From the NCBI GenBank assembly GCA_034336665.1, contig JAPFBE010000003.1:34756360-34820359 (forward strand): a DNA stretch of 64,000 bases, read 5' to 3'. The translations under genes and the position numbers were made by a program. The stretch comes from Luscinia megarhynchos (lineage: Eukaryota; Chordata; Aves; Passeriformes; Turdidae). Under the pieces are notes generated by a model. It was not told the origin of the DNA. It did no database searches and saw only the letters and a program-made list of their open reading frames with translations. Positions 1-14,100 of the stretch are shown one piece after another; within the stretch, counting starts at the first letter, position 1; every line of letters starts with the position of its first letter.

Positions 1-1142
1 TCAAACTGCTGTGTTCAGTGCTCTCTCTTGCCCTGTGGGTGTTAGGAAGCTGTGCTTATTGTGGCAGAAGGAAAGCAGAAGAATGAAAGGCATAAATCAG
101 TTGGTAATTGTCATTAGTGCCTGTGACAATCTGGCTTTATTATTAGCATTGGACATTATACTCAGGAAAAAAAGGAATTACTGTGCAAATTCTAAAAGTA
201 TGTTCCTTGTTCAATTGTTCTAGTTTGCTGTAACAAACTCCTAGAAAGGTTTTTCCTTGTGATAATTAGAAACCATGGCAGAACCTCTGTCTTATTAAGT
301 CAGTTGGCATTTGCTGTCAAGGAACTTTAACATCACCCACACAGCTCACATTTTGCTCATATAAAATTGCAAAACCTTCAAGGTAGATTTTGTACAGTTT
401 AAACTCTGCCTGCCAAATATTTGCTACTGTGCAACAGAGGGTAAAAATGCTTGAAACCAGGGAGAACTAGCAACTGAGAACATGACCTGCTTAAGAAAGA
501 AAAACATTTTGGGGAATCTAGCCTTTCATCTACGTTTTTTTTACTCTTTTTCTCTCAGATTCTGGGGAAATAAGTATACAAAGCCTAAGAGGGGATATTT
601 CTGTTTCGTAAGGAGAAAATTAACTGAGGAGCTCACCTTTTAAGAGATGAAAAAGACATTAGAAATGTTAATGAAAAATGTCTATGACTTTATCATAAGA
701 GGTCAGAAACTGTGCCAAAATTCATCTCTACAGTTTGAGATGAGATATTGTTGCTTGGTTTTATAATCTTGTTCTGAATTTTAGTTCTTTTCAATGGATT
801 ATCAAATTTAGATTAGAATGGTTAAGAGAGACGCACTAAGTAGTGAAAGCCATTTCTAATTATAAAAAAGTAGAAGGACTGATATTTTAGCAATTTTTTT
901 TATAGTTAGCTTCTATTCAAACATGGAACAGACATGTTTTCTTGAACTGATTTAGATGAAGAAACAAGATGAATTCTAATATTTAAATTTCAAATGAGAC
1001 AAACTGAAACTAGTACTAAAAACCATTCATCTTAATATTATCCCAAACTGATTTGGTTTAGAAATGAAAAATAATTTAGCTCATTGTATTCCTTTAACAA
1101 TTAATAGTTTCAATAAAAATAATTTTGTATGTAAAACTATGG
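1..1142. other. AT-rich sequence without a recognisable gene
   Basis: The sequence is unique and AT-rich. The only open frame of note near the start (11-223) is short, begins without an ATG and resembles no protein I know. I see no repeat, RNA gene or exon here. Confidence 0.6.
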
Positions 1143-1190
1143 AGTCATAGAATGCTTTTGATTGGATGAGACCTTAAAGATCATCTAATC
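1143..1190 (-). mobile_element. Short CR1 LINE 3'-end remnant
   Basis: The stretch reads as a CR1 3' terminus in reverse orientation. It opens with a TCATAGAATG-type block, which is the reverse complement of the CR1 3' microsatellite. A decayed form of the conserved block follows, with ACCTTAAAGATCATCTAATC in place of the usual text next to the 3' end. Similarity fades after about 1190. CR1 copies are typically cut short at the 5' end, so a 50-bp 3' stub fits the family. The call rests on one conserved block, so a chance match cannot be excluded. Confidence 0.6.
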
Positions 1191-2214
1191 ACTGAAAGAA
1201 GATAAAAATCCTTATAGTAGTGTGTTCTAATTTTTTAATATCATATAAAATCAATATAACACACTGAAGAACAGCCAGAAGACCTTAAAAATTTACATGA
1301 TTTTAATATATATGGAGATCAGACTCTGATACTGTTATTCAGTATCATTCATGTTTTGAAGCAGTCCCAACATTTCAAAGCACTTATTTTGGAAGGTGAA
1401 ATTTACCAAATCTAAGTTATTAAACAAGCTTTGGCGTGAATGCTAAAATAACTCTTTTATTTATTTACCAATAGAGTATACTAGTCAAAAATTGGAATAG
1501 ATTGCTATATGCCAGCACAGATGTTGTGACTTATTAATGAGCAGCATTGTTGGGTGTTCACATAATTCCTGTTTCCTTTTAAAATTAAGTTCTTATCTTC
1601 CAGTGACTGTTTACTGTAAAATACAATCTTGCTCTCCTCTCTCCACTGTTGTTTAGAGAGCACTAATTAAAAAAACAAGCTGAGGTGAGTACCTAGCTCC
1701 TTTATTTAGCTCCTTTTTGTACCTATCAACTATTGGTTCATTTGTAGCAATCAAGTAGGTCTTTTACCAGGAGAAGTCAGGAGGATTTTCTCCCCATTCT
1801 GGATTTAAGTCTGAGGATTATGAGACTCTCCTGGAAGCTTAAAGATATAGGATTGGATCCTTCTCACCTGAGATGGAGTTTCAAAGGTGTTTCCCTTTTT
1901 TGGTTTGTTTTTTTTTTGGTCAAAGTGCTGTAATTGTCAGGGTGATAGGCAAAAGCCAAATCTTCATCTGTGTGTTTTTTTGGAAAGTTTGCTACTGTGT
2001 TTTTGGAAGTGACTCCACACATTTGATCACAATGCAGCTATTGAACCTAAATTTTGGAAGGAAGAAATTGAAGTGAAATATATGTATGTGCTTGTGTGTA
2101 TACCTTATTTTCTCTTTTGGCTGTGGAGTTATCAAGCTCTGGTGCTTGAGGTCATCATGATAGATTTAGATATATCCATGTTAAGTGCTCATTCCCCAGA
2201 TTTGGGCACATGTA
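1191..2214. other. AT-rich sequence without a recognisable gene
   Basis: The stretch holds short A and T runs and no repeat family or exon that I recognise. A 67-residue open frame at 1873-2076 sits in T-rich DNA, has no recognisable domain and is probably chance. Confidence 0.55.
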
Positions 2215-3005
2215 GATAAGAAAGTGGTGAATAAACTGTGGTGCAGGATTGTTATTCAGAGAGATTTCAGTGGTCTGGAGAAATGGTCTGACAGGGCTCA
2301 TGGGGTTCAGAAAGACAAATGCAAAGTCCTGCACCTGGGGAAGTATAAATCCATGCACAAGTGCAGGGTGGTCTGACTGCTCAGAAATCAGCTTAGGAGA
2401 AAATCTGTGGGGGGTAATGGTGGAAAACCAAGATGAACATGAGTAGGCAGTGTGTCCTTTCACCAAAGGAAAACAACTGCATACAGTGCTGTGTGAGCAG
2501 GACTGAGGGTAGCACCTTGGTGGTTGTTCCCTCCTATTCAGCTCCTGTTGGCTTCATCTGCAGTGCTGTGTCCAGTTTTGGGCTCCCCAGTGGAGGACCA
2601 CTTAGGTGGCTGGCATGTGTGAATGTATGTGGTGTACAAGGAGAGGCTGAGAGAATAACATTCTCCTTGGATGAGAGGGCAAAGAGGAGATGTTGCTGCC
2701 TCCAGGCACTTAATAGCAGGGAATGCTCAAGGACAAAAGTTGCAACATATGAAATTTTAAACATCAGGAATATATATACACATATAGACACACACACACG
2801 TGTGTATTTATATTTGAATATTAGGGGAAAAATTGCAACAGGGTACTGAAATCCTAAAAGAGGTGGTGTAAAGAGGCTATGAACTTTTCATATTGGGATA
2901 TTAAAAAACTCACAAGGTCTTGGGAAGCCTGATCTCAGCTGAAGAGTGATTTGGACCAGACCAGGTGATCACCACCTCCCACCCTAAATTACTCTGTCTC
3001 TGACT
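2215..3005 (+). mobile_element. Decayed CR1 LINE fragment, C-terminal ORF2 to 3' end
   Basis: This is an old, 5'-truncated CR1 copy. In the frame through 2185-2376 the translation contains DKCKVLHLGK, matching the conserved NKAKCKVLHLG-type block that follows the reverse transcriptase core in CR1 ORF2. Downstream the order is also that of CR1: ATGAGTAGGCAGTGTGTCC, then a block reading CAGTGCTGTGTCCAGTTTTGGG followed by CTCCCCAG, then GAGGCTGAGAGAA. The last 100 bases (GACCAGACCAGGTGATCACC, then a decayed ATTCTGTG-like end near 2990-3004) fit a CR1 3' terminus. Stops and indels run throughout, and a TA/CA simple repeat interrupts the copy at 2770-2807. It is more diverged than the long copy at 46.8-49.8 kb and so probably older. 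The 5' limit is approximate. Confidence 0.8.
2770..2807. repeat. Short TA/CA/TG simple repeat
   Basis: A run of TATATA, CACATATAGACACACACACAC and GTGTGT lies inside the decayed CR1 fragment. It is imperfect and probably grew after the element inserted. Confidence 0.8.
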
Positions 3006-6000
3006 CAGCAAACTTCAAATTGTAGATTTATGTCTCCATAGTTCACATGTTAAAGTATACCTCATTTATCTGACTCATAATGTAAGAAATTAGATGCTTT
3101 GGATTTTCTGAAAAATTCCTGTGGCCCTTTGCATGTTTAGGCTTCTAAGTACTTTAAGGCATATTTCCTGCCTTTTTTTTTCCTCACTAAACTAATGTGT
3201 GATATTTCTGTTATCCTTTCTCAGTTTCCAGTAGGAATCCTAATCCCCTCTGTATAAACACAGAATAGCCAAAACCTAGGGGGACCTGTCTGAGAGTACA
3301 GAGAACTAAACATTAGAGTTTTTTCACAGTTAAACACCCAGATAACAACTGGAAACTCATCTGCATGTTTTTGAATACATATCTTTGAGGAATTTAATAA
3401 ATTCTTAGATGCAGAATGCCTAACTCATATGTAACACTGGATCTTGTCCAGTCAAATCAGAAGTATTAGGCTAAGATCACATTTCCTAGATCAACTCACT
3501 TGTTTCTAGCTGTTCTAGCATATGGAAAATCCTGGCTGTGATATGAAGATTAAATTGCTGAAGTACAGTTTTAATTTTGATGGCATTTCTTCCCAAATCA
3601 CTCTTCATAAAACCTGTTTTCTAAATGAAATTAAGCTCTGTAGGGAGTGTTTCTAAAAAAGGGTTGAGAGGATTTAAAAATGATCCCTCTTTCATACATA
3701 AATTTACTTGCTTCCCCTAGTGTGGTGCAGGAGATCTAGAAGATAATCTGATATCTCAACAAAATCTCAGTTTGGGCAAGATTCAAAGAGGTAGCTCTCT
3801 GAATTTAAGGGCTATGAATATGCAATTTCTGTCATGTCCCTGGAATGTTTCCAAGCCCCTTGACAGAAAAAAGAAGTGCAATGCAAGTGACAAACTCTAA
3901 CAGTATAGAATGTAGATGTGTGTATCTTAGCTAGTTGCCCTTGGGTCCTCTTTACAATTGATGCAGAGAAATACACACTTTTAAGTCACTGTTCTCATCT
4001 CAGAGCCGACGTTTAAAGTGGGAGAGGCGTGTGTGTGTCATTATTATTGAAAGTTATGAGACACAAATAATACTGAAGATGAAAACTCTCATTTTAAAAA
4101 GCCTTGTTTGATCATAATCCCCCAAAGCTACCTATGAGTAGAGAGGTGTAAGGGCTACCCAGAAGTAAGTTTTCCTTTTGTACTCAGGATGTATTAATGG
4201 GGATGAAAAGATTCTCATGACTTCTAATTTGCTCTGCAAAAGCTACTCCTTTTAGAACATAGAAAAAGACAAAGTGTTTTTGTCAAGTCATTCTCATCTG
4301 ACCCAAATACATCATACTGGTGCCACTGAGCAATATTTTTCTGTTCTATGTTATTGATAATTAATGTACTTGTCTGGAGCAGAAGCTAGGTCTGGTTCAG
4401 AGGGAGATGTACTTGTCTGTAATGGAGCATGTGGGCCACTTGATGGAGCCAGGAGAAACAGCAAGGTAGCCAGCCTGGCTCTGGCGGCTCCTGGTTGTCC
4501 CATTAAAACTGGGGCTTGCTTCACAGTATCTAAACCACAGATATAAAATAAACCAATGATTTTAAAGGCCAAGAAAAATTTGTCCTTCCATTATCTCTTT
4601 TACTGTTCCAGCTCCAGCCTCCAGGTGCTCCACTGGACCTTGCTGCTGTGGCTGGCCATGCATTGTTGTCAAACACTCTGGCATTTTTCCAAACCTCTCC
4701 CAAAACTCAAAGCTGCTCATGAAGGTGTTCACCAATGATAAATAATAATAAGTTAGGGCATTGTTGAATGCAGCATCATTTTGTCGTGTGCATGATACTG
4801 CATATATATTGTTCCTAAAAATCCTGATGGAAATATGCAGTTGATGTACAAAAAGGCACTTTTAACTCAATGAAGAGGATAAGGACTGAACCAGAAATAC
4901 AGAATAAAAGATACTTCCTTTTTATAAGCATGTCTTAAACAATTGCAAATGGTATTCAAACATTCATTCAAGATAATTTTAAAACAACAAAATCATTTTG
5001 AGGAATATTTACAGCAAAATTGTCCTCCTTTTGAAAATATTCATTTGAAGGCAGAAAAGATGTAATTTCTTTTTGATTTCCATGTTAGGATTTGGGATTT
5101 AATTTGGACTTTAGTAGATATTCTAGCCTGAGACACAGTAGTGAACTGATTCATAGTCTGAATTCTGTGTCACCAAAGAATCTGACCAAAGAAAAAATGC
5201 TATTTCTCTATAACTACAATGAGATATCTTAAGGACTATCACTTCTGCTTTAGAGTGCAGATGTTTATATTGAACAGCAAAAGTTGATCCTTAATGGTGA
5301 CTCATTCTTTAAAAATATCTCTTAGTACTCTTCCATATTTTATCATCTTCATAAAATCTTTATCATGAACTCAACATACTGATACATACAATATAATTGT
5401 TCCAAAGTTTATGTACTATCATTTGAAAATTCATGGGGAAAGAAAAGATTCAGTTATTGAGTAAAAGTAGGCAAAATGTAAGCCTACTTAAAAAACATGG
5501 GATGAGAACAATACTGCTTAAGTATCATATTCCATATTGAGAAAGTAAACCTTCCTTTTTCTGAAAGGTTTCTTCACAGTCAGGAGAAACATAATGAAAC
5601 AAAATATACATATATGAAAAGAACACTCAGGGGAAGAAATTTGTGCAAATACAGAGATCTCAGTGAAAAGAAAAAGACCTGTGCTATTGTTGTCATGTTT
5701 TATCTTTTTTCCAGCCCTTCATCTGGTTGTTGTTTTTTTATCACAATTCATAATCCTGCCCACAAGCAGGAGTTTATTAGACAAATGAACTGTCTGCTGA
5801 GTTCTCTGCAAAACTTCTTGTCTTAACCTGATTTGTAAGTGTATATTTGCTTGAGAGGAAGCTCTGCATTCTTAATAAGGAATATTCAGTGACATTCCAT
5901 ACATCCAAGATGAGGATTTACAGCTGTGATTTAAACTGTATTTAAAAAGCATCAGCCAGATCCCCTGAAGAGTTTTATCAAAATTTGAATTAATAAAATC

Positions 6001-9000
6001 AGTATTTCTAATTATTCCATGGCTACACAATCAAAGTGATGCATGGAAATATTAAGCAGTTATAGAAATTAAATACATATCTCCTAAAAATATTTAGTAT
6101 CAATTTAATGTCTAACATTATAGTGAGGTAGTTTAATTTTTAACCTCACAAAATTTCTCAATTACACTTGAGTCAAGAACATACAAGAAGCAATACAGCA
6201 GTAGACATGGAAGTTGTTTTAAAATATTCCATGCTGCCAATATGGTATTTATTTCTGTTTTTCTGATGTTTTTAAGAAAACTTTAAGAAAGCTTGTTAGA
6301 ATTTTTTTCTTTCCACATTTTGGATCCATTTCTGGAGAATAGGAAAAGATTTTGTTTACCTAGTTTCTTTATAATTTGAAAAAAAATATACTCTTTATGT
6401 GAACAAATCAAAATTAGCAAGCTATTTTATCTTGCTGTCTTTAGGTTAATTCCATTTGCAAAAGGGTTGTCCAAGAAATCCTGATGTAATATATGTTTTA
6501 GTTCTACAGAGATCTGGACAGAAGTTAGTTTCAATCCCATGTGTGATGAGCAAAAGAAACTGATGGCACAAAAAATTTCAGTCTTCTGGGCACAGCAAAA
6601 AAGCCATTGGGATAAATAAACAGATGTAGAAAATTGTTTACATTACAATGAAAGTTTTATTTGTCTCAGATGACTCACAAGATACAGTGCTCTTGTTTGT
6701 ATGGTAAAAACTGAAACAAAATTCCAGCCTAAAAGCTCTTTGAAGATCTTTCACAGAAGTATTGGCATCTATCTGGAAGCTTATTAGAGCTCCAGTAATA
6801 TCCCTAATACAAACTTGTATAGTGATCAGATAAAGAATAATAAATACCTTGAATAACTAAAATTTACCTTCCTAGTGTGATTTTATAAAAACTTCAGTGC
6901 TTTGATAGCAGGCATATTGCTCAGCTAAAGATACCCTTATTTCCCCTTACACTAGTATGTTGTAAGGATTCAAAGCAATCTTTTCTGATAATAGATCAAG
7001 AAATTATTCCTGTCACGGACATGAGGAACAAACTGAATTTTCTGGGAACTTATGAACAATTACAGATTTTCTCATAATGAGAATGCTGGTCAGTTGTAAG
7101 TGACTGGTTTTTAAAAGCTGGTTTGTCCTTCAAAGAATTTTACTTTTCACCTTTGTTGAAGCTGCTTTTGCTGAGCATCCTCTATTTGACTGAGACTGTC
7201 TGTTGTCCTTTTTTGCCACCCACCACCAGTCAATATGCTACCATTTTTGCTGTTGCTTCTTCCTACCCTGAAGCCTCCATTTTCAGATGAAAAAGGCAAG
7301 AAATTCATATTTTTATCCCAGTAGTTCTATTTGCAGTCTTCTCCCACAATTCAGTCCTGATTGTCATTCCTGAAAGGATTAGTTTTTCTGTCTGTATAGC
7401 TTATCCCTCCTGTCTTTGGTGCTTTATTGACGCCTTCACTGTATGAAGCATCAATTTCTTTAACACAGTAATTGGTGCAAAAGGAGATACCCCAAAATTA
7501 CACTGAAAGCATTAGAGAAATTAGGTATGATCAAAGGAGTTCTTTCCCTTTCCTTGCTTTATAACTTCTAAAAGCAAATACCTTGAGAACACCAGAAAAG
7601 TGTTTTCAAAGATTACAGTGATTTTTCCCGTAAGTAAAAATCTTGATTATTGTCAGATTGTGTAAAACACATGGTTGTTTTTTTTTTTTTGAGACTCAGC
7701 AAGTTAAGGGAAAGAGCCAATAAAAGAGCCCTTCTTAAAGCTCCATACCTGTACTGGTGGCAAACCTCAAACTCATACAGTGTCTCAGTTTTCTTGAATC
7801 CTATTAGCTTTCCCCCTGACAAAACAACAAATTGGTACAGCTTAGTGCTGTATTTCCTTTTCAGGGAAATTATTCAAGACATCAAGTATTCAATAGTCAG
7901 TTTTCAAGTCAATGAGTTGTTGTCTCCATTCGTATATGATTCAGCATTATCCAAAAATGTTTCAAAGTAAATAAATGGCAACTCTGAACTCTGGTGAGAA
8001 TTAACCCAGCTCATAGAGAAACTGGAAGGTGGGAGCTGGAAGGACAGCTCTGTTTGAAACTAAAGAAAGAGCAGAGACCAACTTAAGTGAGAAAAAAATG
8101 TATTTGTTACTTCTTATAAGGTTGACTTCCATTAATGCATACACCTTCATCACACTGTAGTGTGATAGACATATTGGCATTCTTATCTGTTGCCTTTTAA
8201 AAAAGTGATGATCTCTCAGCCTTTTTCAGTTTGTGTTTCAAATCACAGAAACTGGTTTGTGACAGCTTGGAAAACAAGTAAATGATCTGGTTATTTCCCT
8301 GGCCATACAGCATAATGGATTTAGGATGATATCTCAGCGCCCTGAGAGGTTGGGGCAAATAAACTGGTGCAATATTAATTGTATTTTTAGTAGTATTTTT
8401 CAACAACATATTTGAATTAAAAGAAAATACTGGTACCGAAAGTTTTATTTCTTCCTAGTTTCTTAAGATATTTTCTCTTGCCTTGCCAGCCTGTATTGAA
8501 GCTTCTAGCATATTCTCTTCAACATTGACACTCAGAACTTGCATGTATCTGGAATTATCTAGAGAAAAAAAAAAAATCAGTGTTTTTATTTATTTCTTCC
8601 AAAGTCCTGTATAATGCTAAAACGTCTATTTAGTGATTATTCTAAGCAAAGCAATCAAAAGTTCTTCTTTTATTCCATCACTTTAATTTTCTTTGCAGCA
8701 AAATTTGTATCATTACTGTATTAAAATCCAAAAGACAAAACTGTCATTGACTATAATGGGACAATTTAATAGGAAACAATGATCTTAAGAATAGTTAAAA
8801 TATATACACATAATACATGTAAGTATAAAGAACTTGAGCTTCAATTAAAAATAATTTAAAAATTAATTTCTAGAGTTAGGCTTAAAGATTGTGTTAGTAA
8901 AAATAAGTACTGTTCTGTGAACAAACTTTGTCTTTATCAGCTGACCCTCTCAAGATATGGTCATTTACTGTAAGTAGTTATATTTTCAGATAATTTTCTG

Positions 9001-10331
9001 TAAACTACTGAGTTGAGATAATGTAGTATGCAATTGTTAATTTCTCTATGATATTACAGAGGCAATGTTTACAGCCAACTTTAACCATGCACCCTTCCTG
9101 ATTTAACTTTTTATTAGAATGGAACTGTTTAATTAGAGAACCAATACCTAACACACTGATATCAAGGAAATGAAATGTCATCCTTTGGTAAAACTAAACT
9201 GCAGGTTTCAGAGCACAGGACAAGTAATCCCTGAAACAGTATAATTGGATGCTGCTGCATCTCTTGTTTCAAGATATTAATACATGCTTTGGGATATGAC
9301 GGACTTTCCTTCTATTAGTGTCTCTGCATGTAATGGTTTGGAAAGGAAATTAGTGTGCACCCATTAATTTTGAACTCTCCCCAAATTTTTCTCTATTCTA
9401 ATTCTGGTCACTACTACAAAGCCGTAATAATGAAAATTTTCAGATTACTAAATTGCTTTTTAGAGATTTATGGTGGCTGAGTAGGATTGAACCCTACGTC
9501 TACCAGCCTAGAATCAGTAGTTAATAAATGGATTTTGCTTGTTGCCTATTCCCAAGATAGAGTTAGGCATAAAAATTACAAGATAAACATAACACTGAAA
9601 AATCTGAAAAGAGTGAATGATTATTAGGAGCAAAATGAAAATGTGTGTGGTAGATGAAAAACAAGAAAAGAACTAAAAAAAATTATATTTTAACCAGAGA
9701 GGAACAAGTAGTGTTTATTTAACAATTGAGATTAGAGATGTACTTTGCATCCCAAAGAAAAAAACAAAAAAACTAAAAAAAAATCACCCCAAAGGAAAGG
9801 CAAGTTCATAAGAAAGTTTGTTTTAAACTCTCTTTCTTTCATAGGAATCTTCTTTTATGCCTTGTGTAAAGCCTCCCTGTCTCAGTGTGCTTAGAAACAC
9901 TAGGAAACACCTTGCCTTATGCCTTTGGCAAGATTTAGTGAAGCTTAAAACTTTGTTGGGTTTTGATGGTGGGGTTGGTGGCAGGGGACATGGTATTTAA
10001 ATAGAGGTGGAAATTGAGGATTTCAGAGTTGGGAGTGATAGCTGAAATAATGACTCCAACTTTTAAGGTTTTAAGCTAGGGCACATGAAGGAGAGGTTTC
10101 ACATTTCAGATGCATTTGCATACTTCAAAGCACAGTCAGAATATGGATTTAGCCACTGACCAAAAGCTCAGAATTCAGGGAAATTTGGGAATTCAGCAGG
10201 TGCAGTTCCTTATAGCAATCTGAGCAACCACCATGAAGGAGCAAGGGACAAATATCAACAAATGGGGAAAAATGCATGACGTGTTTTCTAGGAAAAGGAA
10301 AACCATGTTGAGTGTATGCATTGAGAACACA

Positions 10332-10365
10332 GCAAAAACAAGATGCAAAAACAAGATGCAAAAAC
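10332..10365. repeat. 13-bp tandem repeat, 2.6 copies
   Basis: The unit GCAAAAACAAGAT occurs twice perfectly (10332-10344 and 10345-10357), followed by a partial third copy, GCAAAAAC. It is a small local slippage duplication with no evident function. Confidence 0.95.
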
Positions 10366-11165
10366 TTGTATTATAGAATCTAGAAAATTTGCAATTAGGT
10401 AACACTAAAAGACTCAGAGGTGCAAAAATCTAAATTCAGAAAGAGTTTGAAACAGAGTAGAGCAACAAATTAGGGCAATTTTAAAAGTGGCAGAGTAGCT
10501 TTAAAGCTTTTGACAGATTAATAAAAAAAAGAGAAGTGGAAAGCTGTGTTCTGAAGAACAGAAACAGTAGAGGGTAGTTTTTCTTCTGTTTCAGATATTT
10601 TATAAAATATCTATAGGCATTTTAGGGATAGATGGAAAAGGGTGCTTCAGATTGTGTTATAGGAAATGTAAAAGGCCCACCTCAGTTTGGGTCATGTGCA
10701 GTGTTTCTGTGCTTGTCTGAATTATGACAAGCTATTACCAGTGCTGAAGTGCCAATGCCATCTAATGACAAATGTCTTTGCAGAGCCTCTGGCTGCCTGG
10801 TAGTTTGGGCATCAATGTGTGGTTCTCATCAGTATCCTATTCATGTCTGTATACCACACATTTATGTACCTGCTTTGTAGCAAAATGCATGACTCTGAAA
10901 TTGTTTTGGCAACAAAAATTTTTGTTTTTAAGGGACTAATTTGTCTATTTGCCACTGGAAATGGTTTTACACTTTGAGTAAAAAGAGGCAAAGATAGATA
11001 TTCAGGAACATAAGGAAACAGAAGAAACCAAGAAAAGGGGAGGAGAGGAGAGATGAAAAGTTCACACAAGAGTTGCGCTTTCACAAATTGAGCTACCTGT
11101 AAATAGAATGCTGACTCTATAGCAATTTCTTTTTCCTCCTGGCTTTAAAAAAGAAGAAAATGAAA

Positions 11166-11180
11166 AGGTCAGAAAGGTCA
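11166..11180 (+). promoter_or_regulatory. Perfect DR3 nuclear-receptor-like element
   Basis: AGGTCA-GAA-AGGTCA is two perfect consensus nuclear-receptor half sites as a direct repeat spaced by three bases. DR3 spacing is the classic preference of vitamin D receptor/RXR heterodimers. Another half site, AGGTCA followed by GCAAAGG, lies about 220 bp downstream near 11389. Sequence alone does not show binding, and no promoter or exon is visible nearby, so this is a candidate site only. Confidence 0.3.
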
Positions 11181-14100
11181 ATACAGAAAGATCTACAATA
11201 AGTCCTCAACAGGAGAGGGTCATTCAAAGGATCTAAACCAAAAACTATAAAGGACAAGAAGTGTTACAAAACAAAGTTAAGCCACTGTGAAATAAAGGAA
11301 AGAGGAGCAAAGGCAGAGAATGACAGGAAGATTGCACCAGAGGTTAAGATAAATTATAAGAAATGTTTCAAGTAAATAGAGAACAAAAGGTCAGCAAAGG
11401 AGACGACAGGAGCTCTAACAGATAAGAATAATTTATTGACATAAGGCTTGACAATGCTGGGAAGAAATAGATGGATCCTCTTTGCAGTGTTCACTGAGAA
11501 GGCCAGGGAGCAGAAGCTGGCAGAGATAATGGATGTGCTTCCACTTGTCTCCCACTGGGAAAGAAGAAGCGTGGACAGAAATCAGGATCCCTTCAGAACA
11601 GGTCACCAAATTACAGCTGCCACCTCCCTGGCCACTATCTCTTCAGCATTTGTGTAAGGCTTTTCTTTGTATCTCCTGCCATGCAATGGACTCTCCCAAA
11701 TCTTTCCTTATCTCTTTGTTTGGAAAAGTCAGCTCTGACACACTATGAATTTGCCACAGAGGCTCCAATCCCTTAAATTTGTAGCTGCAGTAGCTGTCTT
11801 AGTCTGCCTGCATCTTACTTGTGGCTTACAAAATAGTGAGTACTTTCATGAATTACAATCTGCCTTCATAGTACCATGTTCTGCTTTCAATGAATTTGGC
11901 AGAGTGCCTTGAAAGACACTGTTTGAAGAAGGATGCCACAGAGAAAAAAATGTTAAAAACTGTCCAGGATTACAGACCAGATAATGTCTGTTATTTAAGA
12001 GCTGTTGTTTAAAGGAATAACCCCTGAAGTCAGTGGTGATAAGTGATATATCAGTACATATGTAAGGAGTTGTTTGTAATCAATTTCAATACAGAAAGAT
12101 GTAAAGAAAAGGTCTACATTTCTTTGTTTCTTCTAGTAACAGGGGAAGATAAGAATTTTAAACATTTGCAAAGCTCTCACGGCAACTGTGCCCAAGCCAC
12201 AGAGATGCTGCTGAAATAAGTGCAATACAGTTGCATTAAATTATATCTCTTTCTTGCTAAGGATTCCTGGGCATATTGTACTCTACTAGGAAAAAAAAAA
12301 AAGAGATGATAAACTAAATGCTAAAACATTAGGCAAATTTATTAATTTATTACTAGATCAAGAAAGACTTTTTTCTTTAATGGTTCTGATAAGTCAAATA
12401 ATTTTCATACTGAAGAGCTTTTTCAATAAATTACAAAAGATAGCTTTGGTGAGAAAAGGACACATAAGGTATTCAAGTGTTTAAACACTATTGATGTGCT
12501 CAGTTTTACAGTAAATATGTAAACATTTCTCTCTATCCTGTTCATTTCTGATCTCACTTCTCTCAATTACCCTTTTTGTTTCCTTATTTATTGACACCTG
12601 TATCTAGCTATACCATATATGTTGCCTGTTAGATTGCAGAAGTATTTCATTTGACTTCCAAGTAAATTTTAACTTTACTGTAAAGTAACCCTCAGACTTT
12701 TTGTTGAAAGTTGTCTTTTTGAACTTTTCTGTTGTCTATTTTACAGAATTACTGAAAACCCATTATAATTACACAAAAACTGAAATGTAGTACTAATACA
12801 GCTGACAAAATCTGAAGTATGTTTTTAAAAAAAATCGCTAAACTTTATTTTAAATTATAAAAATATTTTTTAAAAAATCAGATGAAAGCATATCAACACA
12901 AATTTTTGTTGCTTTCATTCTTGTTTAGATGCCTTCATCAATAAAGAACCTTGTAGTTGTCTTCAGCAGAATTAAGAATTCTGGAAAATTTCTCTATAGC
13001 TTGGGATTTGCATGGTGCCTAATAAATAGAAAATAACACATGCATAAGTATCAGTCATCCTGGATTAAGACTTTCAAAGATAATCCTTGGTGTCTTCAAA
13101 GTGATTATGTTTGTAGATATAGGGCATTCCAAAATCATGTTTGCATCTTGACTTGAGTCAGTGCTCTGTGTTTCAGAGGAAAAAACACTTGGAGCAGTTG
13201 CTTTCAAAAATAAAAACCTACAGAGACTCAGGAAAAAAACTCTGTGTAAATATTTTCCAATTTATACTTAGTACATTACTAGTGGACATCATAGATAAAA
13301 ATGGCTGCTGGGTGTGACTTCATACTAAAAGCCTGTGATTCACAGGGTTGGTGGTTGCCTTCTGTGCTTAATCATGCTGCCCTGATGCTTTAGGGAAAGA
13401 CAGAAGAGATTGCAGCCCACCAAAAAGAGGGGTTTAGTAGATTTTGTACTGAATGCCAGTCAAAGGCAGTCAAGCTGTCTCAAAAATGCATACTTTGACC
13501 TGGGATGTACCACCATCCATTTAAGACACATGACACAATACCTTTTTTCCTCTTCTGTACCAGATCTTGGCTGAAGTGCCTGCTGTGGCTTCAGGATCCC
13601 CATTGGAAAAAGATTGTGGACAAACAAAAAAAACTCAGTACAGAGAAGTAGGATTATTCTGATTTCCTTTTTAAAAAAACAACATATGGATTGGGGCTTT
13701 TTAGTCTTGAGATGATAAAACTATGGCAAGATCACAGCCAGAGTAAGGGGAAATTGTTTTAAATGCTGTTTAAGCCACAAAAGAGCTGTGGCACTTCTAA
13801 GTGACCATAAAGGAAGCCAGGACTCAGCTCCCTGCATACATGGAAACTGGTGAAGTTACATACAGAGCAGATACTGCTGAGGACCACGGGAGTGGGAGCA
13901 AGAGCTTCACTGGAAAAAGCAGTGAGCAGCAAGCAAAATCTCTCATATTCTGAAGTCCTGCAGAGTTTGCAGAAACCTATTAAATATTGCAAGGAAATAA
14001 GCTGTTCTCCAAATCCACTATGGATACGATACAAAAAATGAGGTAAAAATGTCAAAGAAGTGTGTTCTGAGCATAAACAGATAGCATTATTTATGTGTAG

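Noticed and set aside
7465..7490. AATTGGTGCAAAAGG as a mariner-type terminal repeat
   Set aside because: Only about 12 bases resemble such an end. No matching inverted copy lies nearby.
9957..9990. G runs as a G-quadruplex
   Set aside because: Only three runs of three or more G are present, separated by long loops, so a stable three-tier quadruplex is unlikely.
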